Of a stretch of 64,000 nucleotides of DNA, positions 33,526 to 43,076 are shown piece after piece; the first letter of the stretch is position 1, and every line of letters begins with the position of its first letter. The DNA comes from CAYMZZ01 sp047600605 (GTDB lineage: Bacteria; Bacteroidota; Bacteroidia; Chitinophagales; Chitinophagaceae). A program made the position numbers and the translations under genes. The stretch lies in NCBI GenBank assembly GCA_047600605.1, contig JASGKK010000001.1:682001-746000 (forward strand), given 5' to 3'. Under the pieces are notes generated by a model, which was not told the DNA's origin, made no database searches, and saw nothing but the letters and a program-made list of their open reading frames with translations.

Positions 33526-33792
33526 TTATTTCGCAAATTGTTTTTTAATAAAACCAACTATTGCTGTAAGAATAGCACCGCCGCCAAGGCCGGATAAGAC
33601 CTGCGTGATAATAGAGTTGGCATCGGTACCGCCGCCTGTGTTTAACAGGTTCAGCAACTGACCGCCGCCGGCACCGCCGATCAACCCTGTAATTGTGTTC
33701 CAGATTGGACCCATGCTGAGTTTTTTGAGCAGACCACCAGTGGCATTACCACCCGCTGCTCCGGAAAGGAGATTGATGATGATTTCTTGCAT
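33526..33792 (-). CDS. Small glycine-rich hydrophobic protein
   Basis: This 88-residue protein is almost entirely built of Gly, Ala, Leu, Ile and Asn, in two halves: GGLLKKLSMGPIWNTITGLIGG then GQLLNLLNTGG and ANSIITQVLSGLGGGAILTAIVGFIKK. The GLIGGAGGG and GLGGGAILTAIVG segments resemble glycine zippers that pack in membranes. There is no signal peptide or double-glycine leader. I recognise no family. It stands alone on the minus strand between the peroxidase operon and the HExxH protein, with a convergent stop 78 bp from the peroxidase. The steady frame and gene-like composition support a real gene. Confidence 0.6.
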   Translation of the reverse strand: MQEIIINLLSGAAGGNATGGLLKKLSMGPIWNTITGLIGGAGGGQLLNLLNTGGGTDANSIITQVLSGLGGGAILTAIVGFIKKQFAK

Positions 33793-33915
33793 ACAGTGAT
33801 GTTTTGGTGTGAAGTGTACCAGTAAGATACTACAATTATTATTAAAACCAACTGCCCCGATTCTGCTGGTTCAACCCATTCATCACAATTATATAAAAAA
33901 ATACGACAACATTCG

Positions 33916-33923
33916 TATGTTTG
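33916..33923 (+). promoter_or_regulatory. Promoter -7 element of the HExxH protein gene
   Basis: TATGTTTG is a perfect TAnnTTTG, 19 bp before the ATG at 33943. The -33 side is AT-rich without a clear TTTG. Confidence 0.45.
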
Positions 33924-33942
33924 ATTTCATATTTAAGTACAT

Positions 33943-35391
33943 ATGAAACTGAAATTGCTTTTGCTGACGGGGTTCATCTCCTTGTGTTCATCTATCGTTT
34001 TCGCTCAGTCAATTGTTCGTTTTAAAGTAAGCCGCCCTTATGCAGTCTTCAGTTTCCTGGAAGTAGCCAGTGGGTCACAAACGCATTCTGCCACTTTCCG
34101 CAAGTATGTAGATACGGCAATCCGCAAAACGGATACGGCATTCAACAATATAGTCCGCGATTTCAGTAAACTCATACTGACCTATCATTATAAACGTGAT
34201 GAATACCCATCCAATCGCCGGCAAACCCGTTCTACCTATGATCTTATCATTATTGCGGCCGTCAAAAGTGCGACAATCGAAGAATTCCGGTCCAACTCAA
34301 TCGGCATACTTCCCAATAGTACTCAGCAACAGCTCTGTGACCTGCTGTTGAAGGCAGAACCCTATTATGACCGGGTAGTATGGCGAAAATCTGAGAAAGC
34401 CGTAAAAGAGCAGATCGCTGGTTTCACAAAATATGCTGCCAAAGCAAATGAATTGTTTCGCTCATTCCGAACATTTTATCGTTCCAGCTGGCCAGACAAT
34501 ATTCCCTTCGATGTGGCTGTATTCCCCGTTCCGGCCCGTCAGGGCAATACCACTGCAACACCGCATGCCAACAGTCTTTGTGTATCCGTATTAACCGGGC
34601 AGAAAGACCTGGCAGGTACCATGGGTGTCACGATGCATGAAATCTGTCATGTGCTGTATGATGAACAGACAAACGATGTGCAGTTTGAACTGGATGATGT
34701 GTTTACAAAGAGTAAATCAGCATTTGCCGCTATCGCCTATAGTTTTTTTGATGAAGCCCTGGCGACTGCCCTGGGGAATGGATGGGCTTATCAGCAATTT
34801 TCAGGAAAAGCTGATACCACAGCCTGGTATAATAATGAATATATCGATGGCTTTGCGCATGCCCTGTACCCGCTTGTGAGCGAATATTTAAAAGCACAGC
34901 AGCCGATCGACAGTATTTTTGTAGAACGGGCGATTGAGTTGTTTGGAAAAGCTTATCCGCGCGCACTTGCCGATTATTCGATCATTCTGAATAATATGGT
35001 CCTTTATTCCGATTCGGAAGGCCGTAACGAACGCGAGGCTGTAAAAAATACACTGGGAAAATATTTCCAGTCGAGCCGGTATAATCTTTCCAGCCCCATC
35101 CTGCATGAATACAGTATCGAATATATCAAAAACAGTAAGAGCCCGCAACTGATCGTAATTGACCGTAACCAGGACTCTACGATCAGTGAATTGAAAAAGA
35201 TATTACCCGAACTGGAAGAAATACTAAAGGGGCAGGAAGCACAAAACTATATAGCTGCGTTTTATGACCGGTCAAAGCGACCTGTGATAGTGATCCGTGT
35301 GGCGGACGGTAAAATGCTGGATAACGCTTTCCGGTTGTTGAAAGAAAAGCGGTATCTTGATGCTAATCTGCCTGTGTTTTTGTTTGAATGA
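33943..35391 (+). CDS. Secreted HExxH metallopeptidase-like protein of unknown family
   Basis: This 482-residue protein has a signal peptide (MKLKLLLLTGFISLCSSIVFAQ) and no transmembrane segment. A zinc motif HEICH places His232, Glu233 and His236, and 35 residues later FFDEALATALG offers Glu271 as a third ligand, the gluzincin arrangement. The 210 residues before it are charged and helical (ATFRKYVDTAIRKTDTAFNN, QRDEY... segments), and the last 100 (PQLIVIDRNQDSTISELKKI to FRLLKEKRYLDANLPVFLFE) look like a separate alpha/beta domain. I cannot name a family; a periplasmic peptidase is the simplest reading. It stands alone, 78 bp before the 171-residue membrane protein. Confidence 0.65.
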   Translation: MKLKLLLLTGFISLCSSIVFAQSIVRFKVSRPYAVFSFLEVASGSQTHSATFRKYVDTAIRKTDTAFNNIVRDFSKLILTYHYKRDEYPSNRRQTRSTYDLIIIAAVKSATIEEFRSNSIGILPNSTQQQLCDLLLKAEPYYDRVVWRKSEKAVKEQIAGFTKYAAKANELFRSFRTFYRSSWPDNIPFDVAVFPVPARQGNTTATPHANSLCVSVLTGQKDLAGTMGVTMHEICHVLYDEQTNDVQFELDDVFTKSKSAFAAIAYSFFDEALATALGNGWAYQQFSGKADTTAWYNNEYIDGFAHALYPLVSEYLKAQQPIDSIFVERAIELFGKAYPRALADYSIILNNMVLYSDSEGRNEREAVKNTLGKYFQSSRYNLSSPILHEYSIEYIKNSKSPQLIVIDRNQDSTISELKKILPELEEILKGQEAQNYIAAFYDRSKRPVIVIRVADGKMLDNAFRLLKEKRYLDANLPVFLFE

Positions 35392-35469
35392 ATCTTCGTT
35401 ATTCCTGATTTTTTTATACATCATTAAAAATAGTATCACACCAAAATCATAAAAGCATACTTATCCGAA

Positions 35470-35985
35470 ATGAGGCTACCTTTTTCCATCAATACATACT
35501 ATACAACTCATTTGTCAAAAAATCAGGTACTGGAAGAATTGGATAAGCTTTCCACCGATAAAAAAATCTACGGTTTGAGAACAGACAATTTTATGATCCA
35601 GCCATCCGAAACCGGTTTTCTAATCGTCCGAAATACTGCTGGTGTTGATGCAGCTACTTTTGAACAATACCCTCCCATTGAAGGCATCTATTATTCTGAA
35701 AAGCCGCTGGTAGTTAACATAAAGATCAAACCAAACTATTTTATCATCCTGTTTTTCTCTATTTTCTTTTTTACGTTTATACCGGTTGGGATCTTTATTG
35801 ATGAAATGACAATAAACGGGGTATTGAGAAAACCTACAAACGCAGAAAGGCTTTTATTCGCGGGTTTGGGCGGCGTAATGCCCGCTCTATGGTGTTACTT
35901 TGGCTATATCAGGCCCGTACGCAAAGCCAAAAATTGGATTGTGGATATTCTGAAGTTGAATATTACAAACAATCCAGTCTTTTAA
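35470..35985 (+). CDS. Two-helix membrane protein of unknown function
   Basis: This 171-residue protein starts with a soluble domain (residues about 1-90: STNTYYTTHLSKNQVLEELDKLS-like helix, then IQPSETGFLIVRNTAGVDAATF strands) followed by two membrane segments: YFIILFFSIFFFTFIPVGIFI (about 98-118) and LLFAGLGGVMPALWCYFGYI (about 136-156). The tail is basic. There is no signal peptide, so the N-terminal domain is probably cytoplasmic. The pattern matches the small DUF-type domains in Bacteroidota membrane proteins, but I cannot name one. Same strand as the HExxH gene. Confidence 0.6.
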   Translation: MRLPFSINTYYTTHLSKNQVLEELDKLSTDKKIYGLRTDNFMIQPSETGFLIVRNTAGVDAATFEQYPPIEGIYYSEKPLVVNIKIKPNYFIILFFSIFFFTFIPVGIFIDEMTINGVLRKPTNAERLLFAGLGGVMPALWCYFGYIRPVRKAKNWIVDILKLNITNNPVF

Positions 35986-36123
35986 CAATAATACATATTC
36001 CATTTGCAGCCATTATATGCATCCCTTACCACTTTATGACAAATTCAAAAAGTCAGTAATTGTTCTATTGAGTGTCTTTTATCATTAAGTATGCATGGTC
36101 AAAAAAGAATTTCGAACCGGGGC

Positions 36124-37749
36124 TTATTTGCCCGGTTCATCTTCGACCAATGTTACATCATCCAGAAAAATAGCTTTGTTACCCACATTGGTAAACCCTA
36201 CACGCAGAATTTTTGTATTATTTCCGTATTCCTTTCCTGTTCTGAACCTGAGCGTACTCTCTTTAAAGGAAGAAGACGCTGATACAGTTTGCCGGTATTC
36301 GTCCTCAGCTATTCCTGATACGGGTTTGATATCATTTGCCTGCACTTCGATAGCCCCCTCTCCTTTTGACCAGAGTGTAAGCCGGTAATCCTTTGAATGA
36401 TGTACATACAGGTATTGAAATAACGTTTGACCAGGTTCAAGTAAAAAACCATTTTTTCCTGATCTTCTGGCATCCGGGCTGGCAATCGCTGTTCCCTCCC
36501 ATGGTGATATATGTTTATTGTATTCCGCGCCTCCGTTAGGCAATTGATTATCGGTTTCCAGCGGCCATTGATAACCCCGTATGTAATCCACTTCCATATT
36601 CACTGTTCCACCTCCACCATAGCTACCCAGCAATACATTCATGAAATGATTGGGGGCGTAGATCTGATTTTTATCCGAATACTCCTTTATTAGATTTCCG
36701 TTGATATAATGTTTTATAGAAGTGGGTGTCCACAGCATACCATGCACTACCCAGTTATCACGATGCTGATATCCTTCGGCTATGTGGGTTGCCAGGTTGC
36801 GTTGAAATTTCCCTGCCGTATCTACATGGCCATGCAATACAAACTGCGCATTCAGGTATTCAAACACGTCTATTTCAAATACCTGCCCCCTGGGGCGAAT
36901 ACCGCGTACTCCTTCCAACTCTGTGCCTTCCTGGAGATAATACTTTAAATCCGGACCAGGCGAATCGAACCAGAAGGCCGTATTTAATCCTCTCGGCTTC
37001 CCCGTATTGCTTCTTTTAACTCTCACTTCAAAATATCCGCCCCTGCTGTTATCCAGCAGATTTTCGTTTGTAACCCAGTCATAGGTCTGAATGGATGATA
37101 TTTTCTTCTGATTTTTGATATCATAGACCTCGTCGGGAAGCGAATCATTCGTCAGCAGATTGATGGTTCTCCCATTCAGGATATAGGCTGGTTGAGGCAG
37201 CCGGTTGGAACGCATTTCGGCAAAATTGATCTTATAGAGATAATCGATACTGGAATAATAATTGGTACTCCATTTATTCCGGTTCAGTAATTCGTCATTG
37301 AACTCATCATTCCAGAATAGTTTCATTCCTTCGGGTACTGCTGCCGAACTTGGTATATCAAGATGGTTTTCTGCATCCGGATCGGGTGCCCATTGTTTTG
37401 TCGCAACAACTTCACAGGATGCAAGATTTGTTTTGCCAGCAGCTTTGCGTGCTTCCAGCCATACAAAATACCGTTGTTCAGCCTGTATATTTTGAATGTA
37501 ATACCGGGTACTACCGGCGTCGACCGTAGCCTGCGGTTTACGAGGCTTATTATTCGTTGCTGACCAAAATATATCATACCCTTTTATGCCTTCAACAGCG
37601 TTCCACTCCAATCTTATCCATGAGCGGGTACCAAGGGCTTTTAAGTTTACGGAGGATGTTGATGCCTGGGTAAAGGTCACTGAGGGAAAGAAAGAAAAGA
37701 CCAGTAAACTGCCAACCAGTATACCGCGAAAAACTGTTAACCGTTTCAT
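36124..37749 (-). CDS. Glycoside hydrolase family 16 enzyme with FN3 and C-terminal carbohydrate-binding-like domain
   Basis: This 541-residue secreted enzyme has a signal peptide, an FN3-like domain (about residues 30-125, ending in ASCEVVATKQWAP), a GH16 jelly roll (about 135-410) and a C-terminal beta-sandwich (about 415-535, LPNGGAEYNKHISPWEG to FLDDVTLVED) resembling CBM4/9-type modules. The catalytic motif E-I-D-V-F-E places the nucleophile at Glu292, Asp294 and the acid/base at Glu297. GH16 enzymes cut internal beta-1,3/1,4-glucans or marine galactans; the exact subfamily is not clear. It lies after susD in the same direction, past a terminator-like hairpin, so its output is probably lower than that of susCD. 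Confidence 0.88.
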   Translation of the reverse strand: MKRLTVFRGILVGSLLVFSFFPSVTFTQASTSSVNLKALGTRSWIRLEWNAVEGIKGYDIFWSATNNKPRKPQATVDAGSTRYYIQNIQAEQRYFVWLEARKAAGKTNLASCEVVATKQWAPDPDAENHLDIPSSAAVPEGMKLFWNDEFNDELLNRNKWSTNYYSSIDYLYKINFAEMRSNRLPQPAYILNGRTINLLTNDSLPDEVYDIKNQKKISSIQTYDWVTNENLLDNSRGGYFEVRVKRSNTGKPRGLNTAFWFDSPGPDLKYYLQEGTELEGVRGIRPRGQVFEIDVFEYLNAQFVLHGHVDTAGKFQRNLATHIAEGYQHRDNWVVHGMLWTPTSIKHYINGNLIKEYSDKNQIYAPNHFMNVLLGSYGGGGTVNMEVDYIRGYQWPLETDNQLPNGGAEYNKHISPWEGTAIASPDARRSGKNGFLLEPGQTLFQYLYVHHSKDYRLTLWSKGEGAIEVQANDIKPVSGIAEDEYRQTVSASSSFKESTLRFRTGKEYGNNTKILRVGFTNVGNKAIFLDDVTLVEDEPGK

Positions 37750-37802
37750 ACATTTTTATTTTGAGAAAAACGATGAAGATTGAGATGTAAAATAATGCCT
37801 TT

Positions 37803-37832
37803 AAAAAGAAGGCCCTGCGGAAGCAGGGCCCG
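37803..37832 (-). terminator. Terminator / attenuator between susD and the GH16 gene
   Basis: GGCCCTGC (37811-37818) and GCAGGGCC (37823-37830) form a stem with a GGAA loop. On the minus strand TTCTTTTT follows. It lies 31-50 bp after the susD stop, so it can stop most transcripts before GH16. Confidence 0.7.
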
Positions 37833-37860
37833 TTTTATAATTGCTGCTATAAGTGAGAAA

Positions 37861-39378
37861 CTATTGATACCCCGCATTCTGCTGTATCACACCATTGCTT
37901 TGTGTAACTACGGATCGGGGCAACGGCATTAATACTTTGTAAGATTCAGCGGTAGTAGAACCATCATTGGCGGCTCTTTGTATAAACTTACCCCACCTGA
38001 TCAGATCATCCCTTCTCCAGCCTTCTGCCCATAATTCAAACAAACGCTCATCCTGAATTTTTTCAAGAAAAACGGTTTTGGACAGGCCATTAGCTAAATC
38101 CGGAAGTCCTGCTCTTTCTCTTACCTCATTAATATTATCATATGCGGCGGTATTAGGTCCATTGTTCGCTTCATTGATACTTTCTGCAAGCATTAGCAGC
38201 ACATCCGCATACCTGTAAATCGGGAAGTCGACACCGCTATTCTGAGAATTGGCCCGGGAAGGATCGGGTGAAAACTTCATCGGTACTGCGCCCATGTCTC
38301 CCCCCGTCCGCGCATTTCTGTATAAAATATTTCCACTGCCATCTTTTCCCACCGGATAAGATTGTAAAAGCATTTTCAATCTTTTGTCGGTCGGATCAAA
38401 TTTGTCATAGCTGCTCCAGCGCATCTTATAACCACCCCAGGCAGTAAGCGGAATACCAGAAGGATCTACGTAATCGGCCGGCAAGGCATGAGCCAGCCAC
38501 ATGTTGGTATACTGATCGCCGCCTGTGGGAGTGCATACTACCGCCAGAATCATCTCCGTAGAGTTTCCGCCTTTACTGGCTGTACTAAAGTTGTCTTCAT
38601 ATCGCTGCAGCAGGGCATACCCCAGGGATTTGATCTGCTCGCCGGTTGCCACTGCTTTTGCCCAGTCTTTTTCGTGCATATATAATTTCATCAACCCGGT
38701 CAGCGCTGCTGCTTTTGAAAATCGTCCGTAGTCTTCTCCCGTAAATTTTGCAGGCAATGCCGCGGCAGCTTCTGTGTAATCTTTTTCAATCTGCGCTACT
38801 ACTTCTGCTGCTGTCGGCCTGGGCAAATATGGTGCTTCGGGATTGGCAGCAATAGCAGGGTCTGTAACGATGGAAACCGGCCCATAGTTGAAGTACAGCA
38901 ACTGGGCATAATGCGCTCGCAATGCCTTTAACTCTCCTATATACCGGCTTTTCAAATTATCGCTCATACTGATTTTATCAATCCCATCAATGGCGATAGT
39001 AATTCTCGAGATATAGGGCATGTAGCGCGTGTAGTTATGCGTAACCCAATCGAAATCCGGCGTAAAGGTCAGGTTATTCATTCTTGGCCAGTTACCACCC
39101 CAGGCGCAAACACCTTCATCAGTAGTTTGCATAGCCTGTACCCGCCAGCTATACGTACCGGCATCCCAACCTCCCTGCCAATCGCTTCCGCCAGCCAATC
39201 CGGTATAAGCCGCATTAACAGAGGCAACGGCTCCTTCGGGCGTATTTACTACAGATGAAAGATCTCCATAACTCATATAGTCAAGCGATTTCTCGCAGGA
39301 GGTCATCATTAGTAAACCGGCAAACAGGCCAGATAATGCCATGTTTGTTTTACCTATGATATATTTATTAATTTTCAT
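37861..39378 (-). CDS. SusD/RagB-family outer-membrane lipoprotein
   Basis: This 505-residue lipoprotein (lipobox LMMTSC, with Cys near residue 28) has the SusD tetratricopeptide core: AVASVNAAYTGLAGG, RYMPYISRITIAIDGIDKI, LKALRAHYAQLLYFNYGPV, YLPRPTAAEVVAQIEKDYTE, and the C-terminal RYADVLLMLAESINEANNGP then RLFELWAEGWRRDDLIRWGKF. This is the standard RagB/SusD branch, different from the SusD_2-like member at 9160. It binds glycan on the surface and caps the SusC barrel. It follows susC with 20 bp between and shares its promoter. With GH16 downstream, the ligand is probably a beta-glucan or galactan oligosaccharide (inference). Confidence 0.93.
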   Translation of the reverse strand: MKINKYIIGKTNMALSGLFAGLLMMTSCEKSLDYMSYGDLSSVVNTPEGAVASVNAAYTGLAGGSDWQGGWDAGTYSWRVQAMQTTDEGVCAWGGNWPRMNNLTFTPDFDWVTHNYTRYMPYISRITIAIDGIDKISMSDNLKSRYIGELKALRAHYAQLLYFNYGPVSIVTDPAIAANPEAPYLPRPTAAEVVAQIEKDYTEAAAALPAKFTGEDYGRFSKAAALTGLMKLYMHEKDWAKAVATGEQIKSLGYALLQRYEDNFSTASKGGNSTEMILAVVCTPTGGDQYTNMWLAHALPADYVDPSGIPLTAWGGYKMRWSSYDKFDPTDKRLKMLLQSYPVGKDGSGNILYRNARTGGDMGAVPMKFSPDPSRANSQNSGVDFPIYRYADVLLMLAESINEANNGPNTAAYDNINEVRERAGLPDLANGLSKTVFLEKIQDERLFELWAEGWRRDDLIRWGKFIQRAANDGSTTAESYKVLMPLPRSVVTQSNGVIQQNAGYQ

Positions 39379-39398
39379 TCTTTACAGGTTTAGTATTT

Positions 39399-42300
39399 TT
39401 AGAACGACGCGTTTATTCCGAATACATAACTTCTTACGAGCGGATAAAAATTGTCCGTGTTTAATTCAGGATCAAGGCCGGGATAATCAGTAATCGTAAA
39501 TGGATTCTGAAGATCAAAGGAGACTCTTATACCAGAAAACGTTTTCTGTTTTGCAAACCATGCTTTCGGCAAAGTGTATCCCAGCGTTATATTTCTGCAA
39601 CGCAGGAAAGATCCGTCCACCAGCCAATAGTCAGATCCGTTCTGATAACCGGTGTACACACCATCGGAGAGCGAAGTGGGGAAATTGCCGTTAGGGTTTT
39701 GAAAACTCCATCTTGTAGAAGAAACCGGCATTGCATTAAAGCCAAAGGAGTTTGTTGTACTTTCTGTTGCCCGGCCTGTAAAATAAGGCGACCATTTTTT
39801 CTGTACCAGCCCTGACATGAAAATGGAAAGATCAAAACCTTTATAACTAAACTGGTTGCCTATACCAAAATTGAATTTGGGATCGGCATTACCAATATAG
39901 GTCATATCGGCAGCAGTAATTATTCCATCAGGTCCTGTCAGATTACCAGCCCCGTCATATCCATGTATATCTCTCAGAATAATTCCTCCGGGCAGCATAC
40001 CGGGCATTTGTGAAGGGATCTTTCCTGTCTCGCCTTTGTATATGCCCATTGACCCTATCCCGAATATTGGATTGAATAAAGCTCCTCTTCCTGTAGCTAT
40101 TTCATATCTGTTCAAAACCGCAAGGGCTTCCGGAGACCTTTCTGCCCAATAATTCAGGTAATGAGAGAAGTTAATATTGGTTGACCAGCTAAAGCCACCC
40201 GGAGTTTTGGGAATAAAATTCCTCGACTGTAAGTTTATTTCATAACCGGTAGACTTTGTTTTGCCGGCATTTCTATACACACCATTAATAATAAAGCCTG
40301 AAGGGTAAGGAACAAATGAAATCAGATCCCGGATGGTCTTATTAAAATAATCTACCGATCCCGAAATCCTGTTATTGAACAAACCAAAATCCAATCCTAT
40401 ATTCAGTTCTCCTGCTGTCTCCCATGTCAGGTTTTCGTTGGCATCTCTTGTCAACACAAGCCCGGAATTAACGTTGCCGGTTCCAAAATAAGGGCTCTGT
40501 GCTGTTCCATATAATCTGAATGCAGAAGCGCCGAAATCACTGTTGCCCGTTTCGCCATAACCAACCCGCAGCTTCAGGAATGAAACCGGCTTAAGGGATT
40601 GCAGGAAACTTTCGTCTGAAAGAACCCATCCTGCTGATATACCCGGAAAGTATCCCCATTTTTTATTGGCTGCAAAAACAGAAGAACCATCCCTTCTAAT
40701 GGATGCCTGCAGCGTGATATTACCATTGTAAGTATAAATAGCTCTCGCAAAATAAGACGCCCAGGTGTTTTGCGCTCTGCTGGAACCTACCGAAGGCCTC
40801 GATGCCTGACCCGATTGCAGGCTATAATACAGGATAATATCGGAAAGGAAATTTTGATTTGCCGCATTGAACCCTTCCCAATCAGTTCTTTGATAATTAT
40901 ACCCGGCCACAGCACTGATCGTATGTTTCAGCGAAATCTCTTTTTCATATGACAGTGTATATTCCAGCAATTTGGATTTAGCTTCAGATTCAGATATACT
41001 GGCTGCACCATTGGCCTGTGAACCATAGTAAAAAGTTCTCGGGAAATAAGTAGAACGTTTAGACATGGATTGATCATAACTGAACTTTGCTCTTGCTTTC
41101 AGACCGGGAACAATTTTCCATTCACCATAAGCACTGCTTAAAAGCCGGGTAGATGCCGTTTTATCCGTAACGGTGGCATACGACAAAGGATTAGGGATAT
41201 TGGGATAATAAGGACTTAATGGATAAGATCCATCGGGATTCTGTAAGGCGATATTAGGCGCCCAGTAAATAGCTGCGGTAACAATACCTCCATTTTCATT
41301 TACACCTCCCGTAATAGTATTGTCTGCAGTGGAATTGGAGAGAACGATGTTGGCACCGATTTTTATTTTGTCTGAAACAACCTGATCAATATTTAACCGG
41401 CCATTCGTGCGTGTGTATCCTGTGCCTATGATCACACCTTTCTGATCATAATAGTTTCCGGAAGCGAAATAAGAGGTTTTGCCATTGCCCCCCGAAAGAG
41501 AAAGGTTATGCTGCTGCGTATACCCCGAGCGGGTAATAGCATCAGTGGCTGTTTTACCATTGTTGTTTGCCGCATCAATTTGCGCCTGCGTATAAACAGG
41601 TGTATATGGAGTCACAGTACCCGGATCCACATTGCCGTAATAGGGTCCGATTTTGTTATCCCTGTACCACATTTCCTGACGCAGCAGGTTGCGCTGTATC
41701 ATGTAATCCTTGGCCCCATATACCGGATACATTTTATCTACTTTTTGCACACCATAGGTACCTGTGTATTCAATCTTTGCTTTACCCTCGGCTCCCTTCT
41801 TGGTAGTGATCAATATGACCCCGGCTCCTGCCCTGGCGCCATAAATAGAAGCGGCACTCGCATCTTTCAAAATCTCTATTGATGCAATATCATTGGGATT
41901 AATAAAATTTAAGGGTGATTTATCTACTCCACCACCGCCATATTTGGCGTCGCCAAATGATCCTCCTATGCCCGGCTGACCCGCTGCATCATTGACCGGT
42001 ATCCCGTCAATAACATACAATACACCTGCATTGGCTGCCGATGGGTTGCTTCGTATCTGAATGCGGACACCTGCACCTGGCTGACCGGTTGGCTGTATCA
42101 CCTGGATGCCGGCAGCTTTTCCCTGCAAACTCTGCTGAAAGCTGGAGCTGACACTGGTATTAAGATCTTTCCCTTTTACGCTGGTCACCGCACCAGTAAG
42201 GTTCTTTTGCTTGACACTACCATATCCGATCACTACTACTTCATCTACTGCAGTGATCACCCGCTTCATGGAAATATTATCTAAACGGCCGGTAACAGCC

Positions 42301-42884
42301 ATTTCAATATTCTCATAACCAACAAATGATATGACCAGTACCCCACGGTTATCGGGAACAGACAGGACAAAACCGCCATCAGTACCTGTTGAGGTCCCAA
42401 TACTTGTTCCTTTTAATTTTACAGAAGCCCCCTGAAGAGGTTTTCCGTTTTCATCCAGCACCCTTCCCGATATATCAATTTGCACCGGCCTCACTTCGTT
42501 CTCATCAGTAAGTGAGGATTTTACTTTAATCACAATTGTTTTATCAATGATGGAGTAGGTAAATGGGAGGTCGTGAAAACATTTGTCCAGCGCTTCTTTC
42601 AGCGTGACATCTTTTACACTAATGCTTATTTTCTTCGTTTCTCTCAATGCCTGGTCTTCATACCAGAAATAGAACCCTGTCTGTTTTTCAATTTTCCGGA
42701 AAACAGACTCCAGCCGGGCATTTTTTTCAGACAGCGACACTAACTGGGAAAAGCCCTTGGCACTTGCCTGAAGCATCGCAACCGTAAGTAGAATAGTCGT
42801 TAGTTTCATCACTAACAGCATTTTGGTGATAGGAATTCTCCGGAAATAAGATCCCGGAAGATTCCTAATAGCAGTTAATTGCAT
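39399..42884 (-). CDS. SusC/RagA-family TonB-dependent outer-membrane transporter with STN domain
   Basis: This 1161-residue transporter starts with the Chitinophagaceae-type leader MQLTAIRNLPGSYFRRIP and a signal peptide (ILLTVAMLQASAKGFSQ). Domains: STN (LESVFRKIEKQTGFYFWYED), carboxypeptidase-like (ISGRVLDENGKPLQGASVKL), plug (VVVIGYGSVKQKNLTGAVTS) and the 22-strand barrel ending YVFGINASF. The start at 42884 is preferred over an in-frame codon at 42941 because it begins the typical leader. The STN domain signals to FecR. It is the transport half of the GH16 locus. Confidence 0.95.
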   Translation of the reverse strand: MQLTAIRNLPGSYFRRIPITKMLLVMKLTTILLTVAMLQASAKGFSQLVSLSEKNARLESVFRKIEKQTGFYFWYEDQALRETKKISISVKDVTLKEALDKCFHDLPFTYSIIDKTIVIKVKSSLTDENEVRPVQIDISGRVLDENGKPLQGASVKLKGTSIGTSTGTDGGFVLSVPDNRGVLVISFVGYENIEMAVTGRLDNISMKRVITAVDEVVVIGYGSVKQKNLTGAVTSVKGKDLNTSVSSSFQQSLQGKAAGIQVIQPTGQPGAGVRIQIRSNPSAANAGVLYVIDGIPVNDAAGQPGIGGSFGDAKYGGGGVDKSPLNFINPNDIASIEILKDASAASIYGARAGAGVILITTKKGAEGKAKIEYTGTYGVQKVDKMYPVYGAKDYMIQRNLLRQEMWYRDNKIGPYYGNVDPGTVTPYTPVYTQAQIDAANNNGKTATDAITRSGYTQQHNLSLSGGNGKTSYFASGNYYDQKGVIIGTGYTRTNGRLNIDQVVSDKIKIGANIVLSNSTADNTITGGVNENGGIVTAAIYWAPNIALQNPDGSYPLSPYYPNIPNPLSYATVTDKTASTRLLSSAYGEWKIVPGLKARAKFSYDQSMSKRSTYFPRTFYYGSQANGAASISESEAKSKLLEYTLSYEKEISLKHTISAVAGYNYQRTDWEGFNAANQNFLSDIILYYSLQSGQASRPSVGSSRAQNTWASYFARAIYTYNGNITLQASIRRDGSSVFAANKKWGYFPGISAGWVLSDESFLQSLKPVSFLKLRVGYGETGNSDFGASAFRLYGTAQSPYFGTGNVNSGLVLTRDANENLTWETAGELNIGLDFGLFNNRISGSVDYFNKTIRDLISFVPYPSGFIINGVYRNAGKTKSTGYEINLQSRNFIPKTPGGFSWSTNINFSHYLNYWAERSPEALAVLNRYEIATGRGALFNPIFGIGSMGIYKGETGKIPSQMPGMLPGGIILRDIHGYDGAGNLTGPDGIITAADMTYIGNADPKFNFGIGNQFSYKGFDLSIFMSGLVQKKWSPYFTGRATESTTNSFGFNAMPVSSTRWSFQNPNGNFPTSLSDGVYTGYQNGSDYWLVDGSFLRCRNITLGYTLPKAWFAKQKTFSGIRVSFDLQNPFTITDYPGLDPELNTDNFYPLVRSYVFGINASF

Positions 42885-42985
42885 AACTTTGAAATGTTTG
42901 GGTTTAAAGACGAGTAATGCTATTTTGTTCTGTAAGCCCACGACTTCGCCGGGTTCCGGGGCAAACGGAATCCGGTTTCTTTTGG

Positions 42986-43004
42986 GCCAAACAATCGGTT
43001 AATC
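42986..43004. promoter_or_regulatory. LacI-operator-like site between fecR and susC
   Basis: GGCCAAACAATCGGTTAAT (minus strand ATTAACCGATTGTTTGGCC) has the AACCGATTG core of Bacteroidota LacI-type sites. A second partial match, GCAAACGGAAT, is at 42961-42971. Both lie in the 192-bp gap before susC. Weaker than the exact GCAAACGATT copies nearby. Confidence 0.3.
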
Positions 43005-43076
43005 AGGTATTCATTGGCATATTGTTTTATTAGTTTGGTTTAATGGTTCTATTGATTTTTGATCATTAAGCTCCTA

